Source: Toxoplasma gondii ME49
Taxonomy: Eukaryota; Apicomplexa; Conoidasida; Eucoccidiorida; Sarcocystidae
Assembly: GCF_000006565.2 (NCBI RefSeq)
Contig: NC_031480.1
Location: 450,144 to 514,143, forward strand
Direction: 5' to 3'
DNA: 64,000 bases
Below are positions 1 through 13,800 of this stretch, one piece after another. How positions within the stretch are numbered: the first letter of the stretch is position 1; each line of letters opens with the position of its first letter. Position numbers and translations under genes: made by a program. The notes beneath the pieces are model-generated. The model saw only the letters and a program-made list of their open reading frames with translations. It ran no database searches and had not been told where the DNA came from.

Positions 1-1231
1 AACTTTCTCCCGTATCAAGCATGCGTATACTGGGGAGGACGTTTTCACGGATTTCACGCTTCTGTCGGGGTTGTCGTCGATGGAAAGCGCATGCAGCCAC
101 CTGCCGGTTGAACTCGAGTTCAGTTACCGCGCCTCGACTGGGGACACCCGTTGCGAAGCTTTCGCAGCGCGACGGTGACGGATCTTTGCGAGAGGCAGCA
201 TTCGGTTGCAGCACCCACTGCGTGGGGGTAACCGCGCTTGGAAAGAATGTTTTTCTCAGCAAAGTTCGTTCTGGCAAGTCATGATGAACTTTCGTCCTCA
301 CTTCGTGTACGGCGAAGCGCACACAGTTCCGGTTCTCCGCGTGTTTGCCATCTTCCTGGCCCCCGGAAAGTGTCATCGGTGCGGCGGAGAGGCAGATCTG
401 AACTTGAGCTAGTGCGCACGGCACGCCACCGGTTTTTAGGGTCCATCCGCTTGTCCAGTTTTTTCTCGCCCTTTCGTTGCAGCAACTGACAACCTAGAGT
501 TTTTTCGACAGTCGTTTCGTAGGTAGGATCACGCGCCACGACGGTAGGAGGCGGGCGGCTTCCGTGGACGAGGCCACTGGAGACTGCATGCGCCGTTACC
601 GCCCGCGTGTCCTTGGTTGTCTTTCTCGGAAATCATGACTAAACGCGGGGAATTTCCCTTTTTTTCCAAAGAACCGGCTCAGAGATGCTCTGTTCCAACC
701 GGTTGCACCATCCGCTGCGTCGGGGAGCAGAGGCCTTAAGACGATGCACGTGTTCCTCTCAGCCCGCTCCGTTGTCCGTCGCAGCGAGACCAGGGAAGGC
801 GGCGCGCTACTTTCGGAGCTTGATTGTCCGGCGTCTCTCTTGTCGCGTAGTGTTTTTGCTTTTCAGGCAGGTCGGAGAAACACGGCGCAGCCTTTGGCCG
901 CGCTAGATCGTGGGGTCGAAACCTCACCTACTTCGCTTCCACGGCTGCTCAGCGCCACCGTATAGACACCCCCTGCCTCGACCTTGCCGTGCAAGTTTCC
1001 GCCCCCATACACGGCTTTTTTCTGCGGCCGCGTTCACCTTAACTCCATTGGTGTTCCATCTTTGCTTACCGTTGAAGCTGACGACGGCGTTTTCCCCGCG
1101 TGCGGCCCTCAGCCTTACACCGGCTCTTCCCCTCCATTCTTCACCCGCCTTTACTTGCTTCACCCGCTTTCACCCTACATGCTTCACCTTCCCCTTCTTT
1201 ACCAGACCTCCCCGCGACCCGCCTCTGCAGC
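1..1231. other. Upstream region with no supportable gene
   Basis: No gene is supportable here. The short open frames are typical of GC-rich coccidian DNA, none shows a recognisable domain, and no splice chain links them. The stretch just before 1232 is pyrimidine-rich and probably contains promoter and 5' UTR of the giant gene that follows. The frame of that gene is open upstream to about 1100, but only from a GTG codon, so the extension is not treated as coding. The left edge could also hold the end of an unseen neighbour. Confidence 0.4.
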
Positions 1232-4200
1232 ATGCGGCGGGGCAGGGGGCAACAGGCCCGTCAAGGGCCAGCTTCCCAGCCCCAAGGCCCGTCCGGTGGT
1301 GGCCAGGGCCGCTCGACGCACTTCGTTTTGAAAGAGGTGAAGACTTCAGGAGCGGACTCTCCCGCTGGTGGAGAGGGTGGCACCTGGGCCTCGTTCGCGG
1401 GCTTCCTCACCTTTTCCTTCTGGCAGTTCCTCTCGGGACTTTTTCGTCTCTCGCGGCTCTGGCCTCGCACCTCCGGCCCCACGAGCTTGGGACCAAAGGG
1501 CGATGGCGGCGCTTTCGGCTTCGACGAGCCTCAGGCGTCGGCAGCGGAATCTGACAAGTCGCGCGGCGGCAAACTTCTGGGGGTGTTTTTGGGAAGGCTC
1601 TGGGAGTGCCTAGCCGGAGTGTACAGCTGTGCGGCAGCTGCCGTCGGTTTTGCCAGTCTGTGTCTCCTCACGCTCTGGCGCCTGCTTTGTCTCCAGTTCT
1701 GTCCTCGACGTCGAGACTACCTGCTGCATGCGCAGGGCATTGCGGCAATCGGGAAGCTGGCAGTCGCCAGGGAGCAGGACGAGAACTGGACTCTGAGCGT
1801 CGGGTCTGCAGGCACAGAGGGCGCCTGTGAGTATATGAGTTACCTTATCAATTCCACGTTCTTTCCCGTACTTCCTGACTTCGCATCCACCGGCGCATGC
1901 GCCACGGTCTCGCCTTTCTCCTCCTCTGCGGCCGCGGGCCTCTGGGCAAGTCTAGCTTCTCTCTGGCCTGACTTCGACGACGACTACGCGCTCTCTTCCC
2001 TGACGCGGCTCACTGCCGCTCTGACTGTCTGGATTCAATCGTGTCGCCAACTCGGCACAGTCCTGGACTTGTCTCCAGACTTCACTGGGGCCGAGCAGAG
2101 CTTCTTCGGGGCCGAGAGAAACCTCGCGGCGCGGGCCGTCGACCAGTTCCCGGAAAAAAACAAGTCCGAAGCCCGCTGCTGTCGCAGGCGGGCGTCGCGG
2201 GCGTCTCGCGCGTTTGCCTGGTTCTCCCGCTCGCAGAAGCCCGCAGGCGACCTGCGAGAAGGCACCGCAGGTCTCTTTCCCTATCTCCTCTGGTGGCGGT
2301 GGTGGCCTGCGGCAGCTGTGGCCGCGATTCCGCGCCGCACGGACCGGAGACAAGCTGACTTTTACTCGGCGCCCTGCTACTTTCCCGGAGTGGGGCGCTG
2401 CGTCGCCCCTGGAACAGGCCCCACAAGGTCCAGCCTCGAGGACTACTGGCAGTACGCGCGCTGGATGAATGCCGCGGAGAAGGCGGGCTTCGTCGTGAGC
2501 AGCTGCGACGACCCTTCCTGTGCCGCAGTGGTTCACGACGCGCCGCTCCTGCAGTTGATGCAGCAGAGTCCACACCAACGCCCGGTCTTTGCCCCTCTGC
2601 TCTTCACTCCTGAACTCTTCCCTGCCGTCTTCGGCGGGTGGCTCTTCCCCGTCACGGGGAACCCTTCCTTCGCAGCGCTCCCCTTCTTCCAGACGCTCTG
2701 GTGGCCCGCCGCGGTCGCGGCTGCAGGCGGCGGCGCGGGATCTGTCTGGCGCGTAGGGGTCCCTGGCGCCGCTGGGACCGGCTGGGGGGGCTCCAGCGGC
2801 GGCAAAGCCGCGTGCAGCTGCGCAAGGGAAAGGCAGTTTTGCGCGTCGGAATGTGCGGAGAAATTGGGCGAGGAGTTTGGGCCTGGAGAGATGAGTAGAA
2901 GGCGGCAGACACGCCCGTCGAGCTGTCTGGAGGACACTCTCGGTTTCCTTCCCGGCGGCGTCCCCCCCGTTTTCCTAGTCAACGATCGATGTGTAGATTC
3001 ACATCAGAGCGCTAGCGGCGGAAACGGGTCTTTCGCGACAGGCGCGACTGGAAACCCAGGGCGTCAACGGTGTTCAGGCAGCCGGACGAGTGGAAAGGGG
3101 ACGCCAGGAGGCCCAGCGCCCCGCCAGCTCGCGCGGGCGTCTGGGCTGCAGCCGCCTCAGCCGCTCCACTCCTCTAGCGATCAAAAAGAAGCGGCGGAGA
3201 AGTCCGGAATCTTACAGTGGCTCCTGCAGCTCTGGACGGGAAAATGGCTTTTCGCCGACGCCTGCCGATTCTGCTCGCTGAACCTGCGCGTGGACCTGAG
3301 GCCGCCACCCATGAGTTTTTTTCTTCCTCTGAGTCTTGTCAAGGTTGGAACATCCGAAGCAGATTCAGAGAGGCCGGGCAACCCTGGCAGCCTCACTGGG
3401 TCACGCGAAGGGACCTGCAGGACGGTTAGGTCGCATGCAGGTTCCTCGGCCGGCTTCTCAGGCGCGGTTCCAGGCGCTTCTGTATGCGCATGCAGCCAAG
3501 ACAGGCACTGTTTCTTCTACTACGCGAACGCGATGCAGAGATGCACATGCGACCTTCTGCTGCCGCGGAGGAGAGACAACAGCCCGCCTCTCGGCCACGA
3601 CGGATTGTTCATCCCGGTCTGCACGGTTCGGTCGGGTCCCCAGGCGGGGCTCCTTGGGGCGCGGGGCGGGAAGCAGGGGGGCCGCGGCGTGGTGTCTGGA
3701 GCCCAGACCTGGGCGCCTTCGGCAGCGGAGGCCGCCGCAAAATTCGCCCAGAACCAGAGACAGCGGCTCGCGCATTTGCCAGTTCATCTGCATGCGGCGC
3801 ACTGCATTCTGGGCCTCACAGGGGTCCCGTCGACCGCCGCCGCGGTCGACGAAGCCTACTGCCGGCAGCTGGTGATGGTGGGGGATCCGCTTGCGAGCGG
3901 CGGGGCGCGCGAGGGACCTGGGGGCCGGTTCCGCAGGGAAAAGAAGAACGACGAAGAGAATGTTTTACTGCGAAGCGAGGACGAGGAAAATCCGCGTGTC
4001 TCTGGCTTGTTGGGGGGCTCCTTTGCGGGTCTGGGTGCGAGCAGTTGGCGAAGAGAGTACGTTTTCCGCAAGAGCGAGGAGGTTCGCGAAGAGGGCGGAA
4101 GCCACCTGGGACCCTATCGCCCGCGAGTAGAGGACTTCTGTGACCTCTTGGGAGTCCTCCACCGCGCGCGGACTGCCGTCCACCTCTTCCTCGCTCTCAG

Positions 4201-7200
4201 TGCCGCGAAAGACAGGCTCCCGTCCTCCCAAAGCATCTCCCCTCAGGCAGACACGGGGATCGAACGGGAAGCCCGTCACCCGCCAGCTGAGCAAAACGGG
4301 CAGAACGGGACATCCCTCCCTAGCGAAGAGACGGTTCGATCCAAGGAAGGTCCCACTTCCCCTGGAGGCTCCGAGGACGCCCCGTCGACGCTGCGTGCAA
4401 CAGGCGCGTTCAGCGACCTGTGGTCTTCTCGCTTGTTCGTCCCCGGTCCTTCGGCGGCGTCCTTCGCTGCCCGGCCATCCCGGAGCGCTGCGGCCTCTGA
4501 GGTTCCCGCCGCAGATCGTGGAGCCGAAAAGAACGCGCTCCGCTTCTCTCTGCCGCCAGCCTCCGACGTTGCCAGCGACACAGGCGCCGGCGGACGCGGG
4601 TCCAGTGCGGGTTCAGGGAGCGCCGTGACTTCGGCCTATCTTCGGAGAAGGCGCGAAGACGCTCAGCAACTCATTCAGGCCTTCGTCGTGGCTGCGTGCC
4701 TCGCACGTCTGCGACTGCTGGCGGCGGTCCAGCGTTTCGTGACCGCGCGTGAGGGGCCCTGCTCGACGGCCCAGCAGGCCGAGCTACGGCGCCTGCTGGA
4801 GGCGAGTGGGGACTGGCTTTGCGGAACCCAGGCGTACTTCAAACGTCATCTGACAGCCCAAGACCGCGCCTCAGCTGCAGCACCTGACCGGCTGCCGTCG
4901 CATCTGGAATACGAGCTTTCTCCCCATCCGGTCGCGGTCGCCGTGCGCGAAAACTTCCCGCTTCTCGTTCGGATGCTCCTCGCCGACGAAGCTGCTGCTT
5001 CGGTCTTCACGAGTTGGCGGGGACGCCACGGATCGGGTACAGGCGCATGCGAGGCGGGCGAGGGGACAGAGACGATGTTCGAACTTTTGACGCATCCCTG
5101 GATGTTTTCGCGCGGTTACTCCGTTTTGGTAGGTTCCACCGGGACGTGAACAAAGTGCAGGAAAGACGGGATGCGTGAGGGGGGGGGGTCGTCGATCGAT
5201 GGTGGCCAGGAAATGCGGTCCACAGGAGACGGAACCCCGTTCCCACTGCGTATGGAAACGCGTTTTACTTTCCTCGCGCTGTGGGTTTCAAGATTGGATC
5301 TTCTAGGTTCTTTACTCGGAGATAGGTAGATATGTAGATGGCATTTCAGGTCAGTAGACGAACAACAGGAGATCGGGTGGGGACACTCGTATCTACTGTC
5401 CTGTGTGAGGAGATTGACAATTCGGATTTTTGGATGCAGGAGGATTCCTTCGGAAACGACGCTTTTTAGCCGACAAACATCACTTGACATCGAGTTATAG
5501 AGCTTTCTAGAGGCTGGCGGAACCTATGTCCTCACAGAACCTGTCCTGTGGTCTTGCAACATGAACCTAGAGATGACACAGATACTGAGAGCGCTACCTT
5601 GTAGATAGAATGTCTTTTCAAAAAGAAGGGAAGCCGAGCGTAACAACAGTAAGTGTGGACGACGCCACAGGTTACTCGGTTGGACGTTTCTGAATATCTC
5701 GTTTCGTTTTACGTCTCTCTCTCTTATCGCCACTGCTGGACGAGCTGGCGCTTGTGCATCCGCTTCCCCGCGTTCTATGTCGACTTCTTTACGCCTTGTT
5801 GTTGAGCAGCCCAATGAGGAACGGGCGCTCCGACGATAGCTCCGAGAGCTAAACGGAGATCAGAAACTGGGGAAAAGTGGCAGTTTGTTAATATGCAGCA
5901 GGATGTGCAACATAGTGGCTTCGTGTGTATGAAGCACAGTTTGTGTTCAACTTTCGACCTGGGAAGAATTCAGTTCGGGTCTCTTTTCCGGAACAAGAAA
6001 ATGTTCTGGCTTCATCGGCATCCGTCGAGGTGACAGAGACACTGCGGTGGGCCGTTGTGTGTCTCTCTATGTCGAGTAGACATCCCGTTTCGGAGGAGTT
6101 CGCCTCGCGCTTTGTTTTTGAAGCTCTCACGCAAAGCCGTTGCCACCAGCGAGTTGCAGTTCCGGGCTCGCCAGTATATCTATAACAGGCTGACTGCTCG
6201 AGGAAGAGAGGAGACACTGAACTGCTTAAAAATGAGAAAACGCTGAAATCTGTGGGTGTGTGCTCCACGGCAGGCCGACTTGGGGAACGGGTCGACTGTT
6301 CTGCATTTCGCTGCGCGGTTTGGATGCACTGACGTCCTGCAAGTCGTTGCGTGCGAAGTCGCCCCGACGACGTGGTAAGCGAACTGCCTGGTTGTTGATA
6401 CTTCACTGACAGGTTGATGAAAAAAGCACCGGCACACGACCGAGTCTGGACCGAGTCTGGATGTGGAGCCGTTGTCTTGAAACGCCCGAGTGGACAGCTG
6501 AAAGAGGAACGGGCCTCGGAGAGGTAGCAGAGAAGAAGGCAACCGGCGGCTGAGGTTCTCCGCTATTCCCCTCGGATTTTGTCGCTGACCTCCGCAAATT
6601 GGGGAAGAGTCGCTGTTTTTTCTCCAGGCTGTTCAATTCGTACACAGTCCTTTTTCTTTCTCGCCTTTTGTCCGAAGTGTATTCGAGCGGCTGGGGTTCT
6701 TGGGTGTAGAGGTGAGGTGCAGCGTCTTCTTTCGAGAGAACACCGGCATTGGTGTCTCTGAGAAGTCGTCCAGGATTTGCAGTCGATTCGAGCGCGCAGG
6801 TCACCGCAACGCAGACACCACACAACTCTAAGGCAACGCGTTGGCGTACGGGCGCACCGGCCCATTTCGATATGTGCTCGGAGTAGACTGACTGACTTGC
6901 TGTCCTGAGAGACTCGTAGAGCAGCTGCATGCATTCTGTCGCGCCTTTCGACACTGTGCAGGGAAGCCGTTTTTCTGTCGCGGTCGGCGCTGTGTCATCG
7001 AGACTCGCAGGTTGCCCTTTCTTCCATTCGGCTACGAGAACCCTTTCTTCGGTGCCTGTGGCTGCATGCAGGTGGAGGTGTGTGATTCATCGAAACCATG
7101 CAGGTCACACGCCGTTGGACGTCGCGATCCTGTGGCATGGCGTCGAGAGCGAGGTGACGCGAGTTTTCGCGCATGCGTTTGAACGGGCGAAGGAGGTGCG

Positions 7201-10200
7201 TTTCCCTTTTCCAAGCAGTTTTTTTGCCTCACTGGACGCCGCATCCTCACTGGTGGTCAGGCGGTGTTTTCATGATAAACACTGGTTAAAAGTGCAGTGG
7301 AGGACCATCCAAAAATCGGTGCATTCAGCGACGCTGGGGGTGCTTATCGCTGGCGCGCAGAGAGCGACGCGACTCACGTCGAGAAGGCCCTGTCTGCCTC
7401 AGGAGGCGAAGAGAAGACATGGGGAACGGAGAGCCGAGAGTGTATTGTGCTCGCCGTCTTTTGCGAGCACAATACACTTGTAGGAGGCGACATAAGGTCG
7501 TCGCCTCCTTGGATTCATGAGATGCGCGTCTGTGGGCTCCTTTCTCTCTTGCGGGCTCCCCAGGTTCAGGGATACACGCGTTACTTGAACTGCCGCAACG
7601 TCTGCGTCGTCCCCTTTCTCAAGGCTGTTGTCGTGGTGTTGATTGCGGCCTTCATTCCGGCTCGCGTACTCCTGCTTCCTTTCTTCTTCTCCCTTTTCGG
7701 AGATGAGCCGGCAGACGAATCGGCTCTCCGACTAGCGCTCCTGGTCATCCTCTTTCTGGCCGAGTTCGTCGTGCGACAGGTACAACGCATGCAGACGGCA
7801 CAGAAAGAACTCGCGCATGCTTTTTGAACCGCGGTCCCTGATCGAGGTTCTCCAGGTCCTCTCTGTTAGAGTTTGTGAAGAATGTTGCCTCATGGCTTGC
7901 CCGTCGTAGCGCAGTTGTCCGGTCCAACGTTCCGTAAGCTGCTGCCGCTGGGGCGGATCTCCATTCGTTCTGCTGTGGCCGCGTAGACAACGATAGATGT
8001 ACAAGAGCCTCAAACAGGATACATACAAGAAGAAAGTGCAGTGGAATCTACTTTCATGGATGGTTTCAATCGAGCGTTGGGAGAAAGCTGCTTTTTTTCA
8101 TCATGTTTTCGCGCTACAGGCTGGATGCGGAGAAAAACTCTTCGCGCTCTACGCTGGCCTCGCGGTGGGCACTGCGTTTTCTCTAGGAGAAGTCATCTCG
8201 GATCTGACTCACGACGTTCTGGTTGAGTAAGTGCCGGTGTCTCTAGGCAAAGCAGTCGCTTCTTTCAGGGACGGGAGCTTTGTTGTTAAGCAAAGCAGTG
8301 GGTGTTTTTGCTTGAGGAAAAATCCTGTCGCGATGTACCTCGGCGGCTCTTCGGATTTGTCCACTGTGGGGAGACCGTTTGGTCTGCACCTTTCGCCGCA
8401 GTAGCGATGGTACTTGTAGATAATTCAGACCGGCCTCGAGTTTCTACATGCCTTGGAGGTAACGGTTTTTTCTCTTCTTGGCTTCGGCCCTCGCTGTCTG
8501 TGCCCTTTGCGTTTTGCTCTTTCGAGCGCCGTTTTGGGCTTCTTTTTTCTTTTGGTCTGGTCCGTTGGACGCAGTGAGCAAACTGCCACTTCGGTGGACT
8601 CCTCGAGGCAGGTGAAAGTACTCACTACTTACGGTTGCTTAGTTGCAGGGAAGAGTTTCTTTGAGTCTCCTTCTTCTTCATGTTCAATTTAGAGAAGGAA
8701 CTTGAGTCGGCGCCGCTATTATGCGTCCCGAGGTGCTCTTTCCTATGGAGACAAATGGCCCAAGTGAATAGATCGAAACGAACAGTCTGGGATGGACTTG
8801 AAAAGCGACGATGGTCTCCAGCTGAAAGGCAGCGTTATTGTAGTGGAGCGGGCTCCCGGATCGATCCATTTTCGCTGTTTCCAGATCCTGTTCCTTCGGT
8901 AGAACGCTTGTATTCTGACCGGAGTACGGATTTCCGTGAAGCGTTTGCTGGCGTCTCAAAGGGGAAAAGTTACATACGTTTTCGGCAGAATGTGACGACA
9001 ACGTTTGTCCACCCTGCGACGGAGAATGTACAGAGAAAAGAGTCAAGTGGATGCAACGACACCTCGTGAGGTTTTTCGGTCCCTCTGCAGCCTTGGGTCT
9101 TTGCCGGATGTTTTGCGTCAACCGGCGGACGCCTGCGTGACTTTGTGATTCGAGCTCTCTCGTACCTCTTGCTGAAGTGATTTCGTTTTCTCTTGGCAGG
9201 GAAATCTACGGCGAGTCGGCAGTGCGCGTCGCGTTCCTTCTGCTTTTCTTCCACTACGCCGCGACTCCGTCCGCAGTGGCACGAGTCTGCGAGTGCATCG
9301 GAGAGGTAAACGCATGCCAACGCATGTACACAGACATTGACCGCATCCAAAGCCGTGAAGATCATGCAGGTTGGGGAGTTTCAGGTTCTGTCGCGTTTCG
9401 CCTAGGTGCATGTCCCCAGTCCCCGCCTGAGATTGCCCTTTACTGGAGGAAGGGCCTGTTGTTCTCAGTGTTGCGTTTTCAGCTCTCGTCACTTCATCGG
9501 GACATGAGCTTTGATGAACGCTTGCGGAGGAGCTGGAAACAGTTCATTTGATTTGTGTCATCTTTCCTGCTCAGTTTGTCATTCGTCCGCGACTGCGCGG
9601 GGTGTCTCGAGTGCTGTTTGAAGTTTTCTTTTCTCCCCGTTTCTCGAGTCCGACACGCTCTTGTGCTCGCGGTATTCGCATCTCGTTTCCCCCTGGTTTG
9701 TCTCCTTTTCACATGCGCGCGACTTCCGAATTTCACTCCTTCTCTGCGTCTTCTCTCCTTTCACCATACTCATCTCTGGCGCCACATCTGAGCTGAGTGA
9801 CAAGTGTCTCCGCGCTCGAGTCCTGCGTCTTCTTTTGTCGGTGTCTGTCTCCAGTGGAAAACCCTGACGCGCGCGCCGAAACGTTCATTGAAGTCGGTTT
9901 TTTCATGAAAAAACTACACACTCTCCAGTTCGGCCGTCCTCTTTTTGAGAGCAAGAATAAGCTTCAGAAATGTAGTCAAACAGAGGCCGTCGTGTAGAAA
10001 AGCATCTCGTGACGCCTTTTTTTCTGCGGCGCCTCCCTCTCTCTTTCGTATGCAGACAGGTCCGACCATTCTGGGTTTCTTCTGGCGGCCGCTGCGGCGC
10101 TGGGGCGTTGCATGCGGAGTGGGGACGCTCAGTGCGCGTATTCTGGCCTGGCTCTCCGCGGACAACTCGCGTTTCGCTGAGGAGAAACTCAGAAGTCGAG

Positions 10201-10796
10201 GCGCTTGCCACCCCGAGCTTCAGTCCGCAAACCGAACCCACAAAGCTACCAGTTCAGCGACCTGTGCCGGCGCGGCGGGGACTCACGGGGAAGGCCGAGG
10301 AGGCACTGGAGGAGGCAGTGGAGGAGCCCCCACAGAGGAAGGCGAGGGGGGAATCGGGAGGCTGGCGCGGCTGCGGCGCCGCTGCGTTTGCTTCCTCGCG
10401 GGCGTTGCCGGTGTCCTCAAGTCAGGTAGGGAGAGCAGCGAGGTCGGCAGAGAAGCCAAAGACTTTTCGAGGACAGGAGAGAGGGAAAGGACGAACGAGG
10501 GAGAGATGGGAGTGAGTGAGGAAGAGAGAAACAGTCTGTGTTTTGTTTTCCAGGGTGTCGCTTGTGAACAGAGACGGAGAGAGCCCTCGGCGATTCGGCA
10601 GAAATGGTGCTACCTGTCACACTCTTCGCTTTTGCTAATGCTTATCCGATTTCGTCCTTCGTGGGGTTAAGCTTCGTTTCGGAGTCAGGTCTCCATACAC
10701 ATCTATTAAACCGTCACTTCATTCATATACGAACATGTACACATGCTTAGACATACGTTTGTACAAAGACACGCAAAGCGCATCCATGTAAATCCT

Positions 10797-10850
<54 letters not shown>

Positions 10851-13800
10851 TTATGCATGTCTATAAAGTTTCGCAGATTGTATCCAGTTATATCCTGTCT
10901 GTGTATGTAGATTTGTGTGCTCCACTGTTTATAGTAGGAGGTGAAGATGTCCGCATGTTGGTAGTTCGAAGCGGTTGGATGTTTAAGAGAAGCGAGGAGA
11001 TCGGAGGCGGCTCGTTCTTTGTCTTCCCGAGAGTGTGCACGCTGGCCCCCACAGGACCGTTGCGGAGTTCTCGGGTCTCTCTTTACCTCGAGTTGTTTGA
11101 CTTTGTTTTTTGCGCTTCTCAGGGTGGGCAGCTCTGCATCACTCGTGCGACTTCCGGTTCTTGCTGCGCGTGGTCGGACTGTCTTTTCTCCTGATGAGTC
11201 TGACTTCTTCCATGATCTCTGGCTGGTGGCTGGTGACGGACGACTTCACCTACGCGATCTTCGCCTTGAGCGGCGCGGACAGGAACCACGGTAGCCACGC
11301 AGACGAGGCTTTGCGCGCAGTGCGTACCGCAGGCAGGCCTCGCCGCGCGGTCTGCCCTCAGGGCCTGTCCCCGAACCCAACCGCCGAATCGGCTGTTGCG
11401 TCGAGAAATGCAGGAGCCCCTCGGCCCGCTGCTGGGGCTTCTGAGGCGGCGAGTCGATACCCAGACGAGCGCAGGGAGTTTGGGACCTCTGAGGAGGACC
11501 CGAGGCTGTTTGAAGAGTTCTTGGATCTCGAGGAAGGCGGCGAGTTCGACTTCATGCCGCCGCCTTCCTTCGAGCTCTGCCACGCGTCCTTGTCGTCGTC
11601 TTCGCTGCTTCTCTCGCTGCAGGACGTTGCCGGCGAATCATTCAAACAGGCCCCGGGCGCGAACGGGGCGGCGAATCTCCTTTCGTTCCTGGATCGCTAT
11701 CCCTTCGTACCGGAGAATACCTTCGTGGCTGAAGCGGTCCACGAGCAAGGCGTCGAGGACGAAACATACGGGGAAGTGTGTAGACGGTGGAAAGCCGAGC
11801 AGCAGCAGGAGTTTGAGGCGGGTGCGCAGGCGCCGCGAACGTCAGAGAGTGAAGCGGGGGGAGAAGGCGGGAAGTTCGCGGGCACTGGTTTCTCTGTTGA
11901 GGGTGAGAGACGTGATGTGGGCTCCGACAGTCACGGAAATCCGAGTTCAAGACGAGACCAGGAAGGCGCCGAGAACCGACAAGGCCCCTGTCGAAAGCTC
12001 TCTCAGTTTCAGGAACAGCTGTTGGGCTTCTCGCGGCAGGCTGCAGGCCCAGAGATCACCAGAGGCGCGCCCGGAGAAACGACTGCGTCGCCTCTGGAAG
12101 ACGGCGTCTGCGTGGCCAGAACGCCGGGGCCGAAAGAAAAGGAGACACTTGGGGCGAGGGAGCCAGACGCTGCGGGGCCTCACGCGACGCGAACGCGAAG
12201 AGCGCGCCAACGCGTCTGCGCAGGGGGGCGCTGCAGCGCTCATCGCGTTTTGCCCACGGCGAGTGTCCAGGGCAGCATGCGGGAAAAGCTCGAGGAAGAA
12301 CAAGCAGATGAGCTCTGCCGATGGCACCTGGAGACAGAGGTCGAGGTCGAGGCTGGACACCCCGCCGGGTCGGAACGCAGTCCGCTGTCTCTGCAGCTCA
12401 TGAGTCACTGCGTGAAGCGGTTGGAAAACAAACTCCGGAAACAGGTAAGGAAAGCAATCGTGCAAGAAGGTCGCAGATGCAGCGAGAGAAAACGGGTTTG
12501 AGGGGACCGGCGATAAACGGGTAATGCCCCTGTGGGGGATTTGCCTCGTCTCTTAGTCTCGAGTTAACGGATGATGGCCTTTGGAGGATCGGCGCAAGCT
12601 GTAAAAACCCGACTGCTATCTTAAAATAAGGAGTGAAGTCAACGATATTTTTACGTCATCGTGCATGCCGGCCGACTCGTGCGGTGTTCCAGGGCTGTCT
12701 CCTACGCGGGGTTTCATACAGGCCTCACCTGATTTGTCGGAACACCGGGAGAAAACTACTCAGATGCTACCGTGGTCAGGACCCTCGTGGTGGGAGTGTT
12801 CACCTGCGAGGCAGCATGATTTTTCTGCTTCTTCTGGGGAGTACATACGACGAGTTGGACTCCTGGAGAATATGTAGTGAAAAAAGGAATTCCATCCAAA
12901 ACGGGTGGTTTATTATTTGGATTTATGTCGCCAACATGCCAATGAGATATCCGTAACGATGAACTGTCTTAACATAGCAAAGCAGAAGATTACATGTCAA
13001 CTTACTACATGCCATGGAAGCGAAGATGATCCACTGTGTATCTCCATTCGAAGAAGTCAGGAGAGTGACGCAGGAATACTCTGAGAGGCGTCGAATCGTA
13101 ACTCGGCCCAAGTTCAAGTAAGGAAGGTTTTCAAGCTTCAATCCATGAGTTTTTTTGTTGTCTGTTCTCAGATAGGGCTTCCCGCCGTGGACGACGAGAG
13201 TTTCTACCACGCGTTCCGTAGTCGCTTGGCTGTGCGTCTGCTTCAGCCCGACGCTTTGGAAGCCTCAGAAGAAGAGTTCGCGCGCAGCGTCCTGCCCTTT
13301 GTCTGTCTGGGATGCACGGAGTTCGACGATGTCACAGGTGCGTTTTCACTTTACGAGTGATCTAGCATTGGACTGCTCGAATCGGAGGATCCCCTATGCT
13401 TGGTAGTTTCCGGCTTTAGTCTATGGTGCGTTCAACAAGCCGTGAGAGAAGGCGCAGCAGGATGCGGATCCGAAAGATCATCGAATGCAACGGTGCGCTT
13501 CTGGCCCACGACGTGAGCGTGCACCTGTACTTCAGAAACGTCGAGGGGACTCCAAAGTCCAGTCAAGTTTTGATCGCCTTGGTACTCGAGTTGCGGAGTG
13601 GCGCGGCACATTGACATTTGTCTTCAGTTCCATCTGAAAGTGACAAAGCAAGCATGTTGATACACCCGTGTACACATCTATATTTATAGGTGTAGCTATC
13701 CACGTGTGTCTAAGCATCTGTCGCTCTACGTAGATCTGGATGTATGCCTATCTCTCTCCGTATCTATCAATCTATCTAGATGCATGTATGCATTATATGT

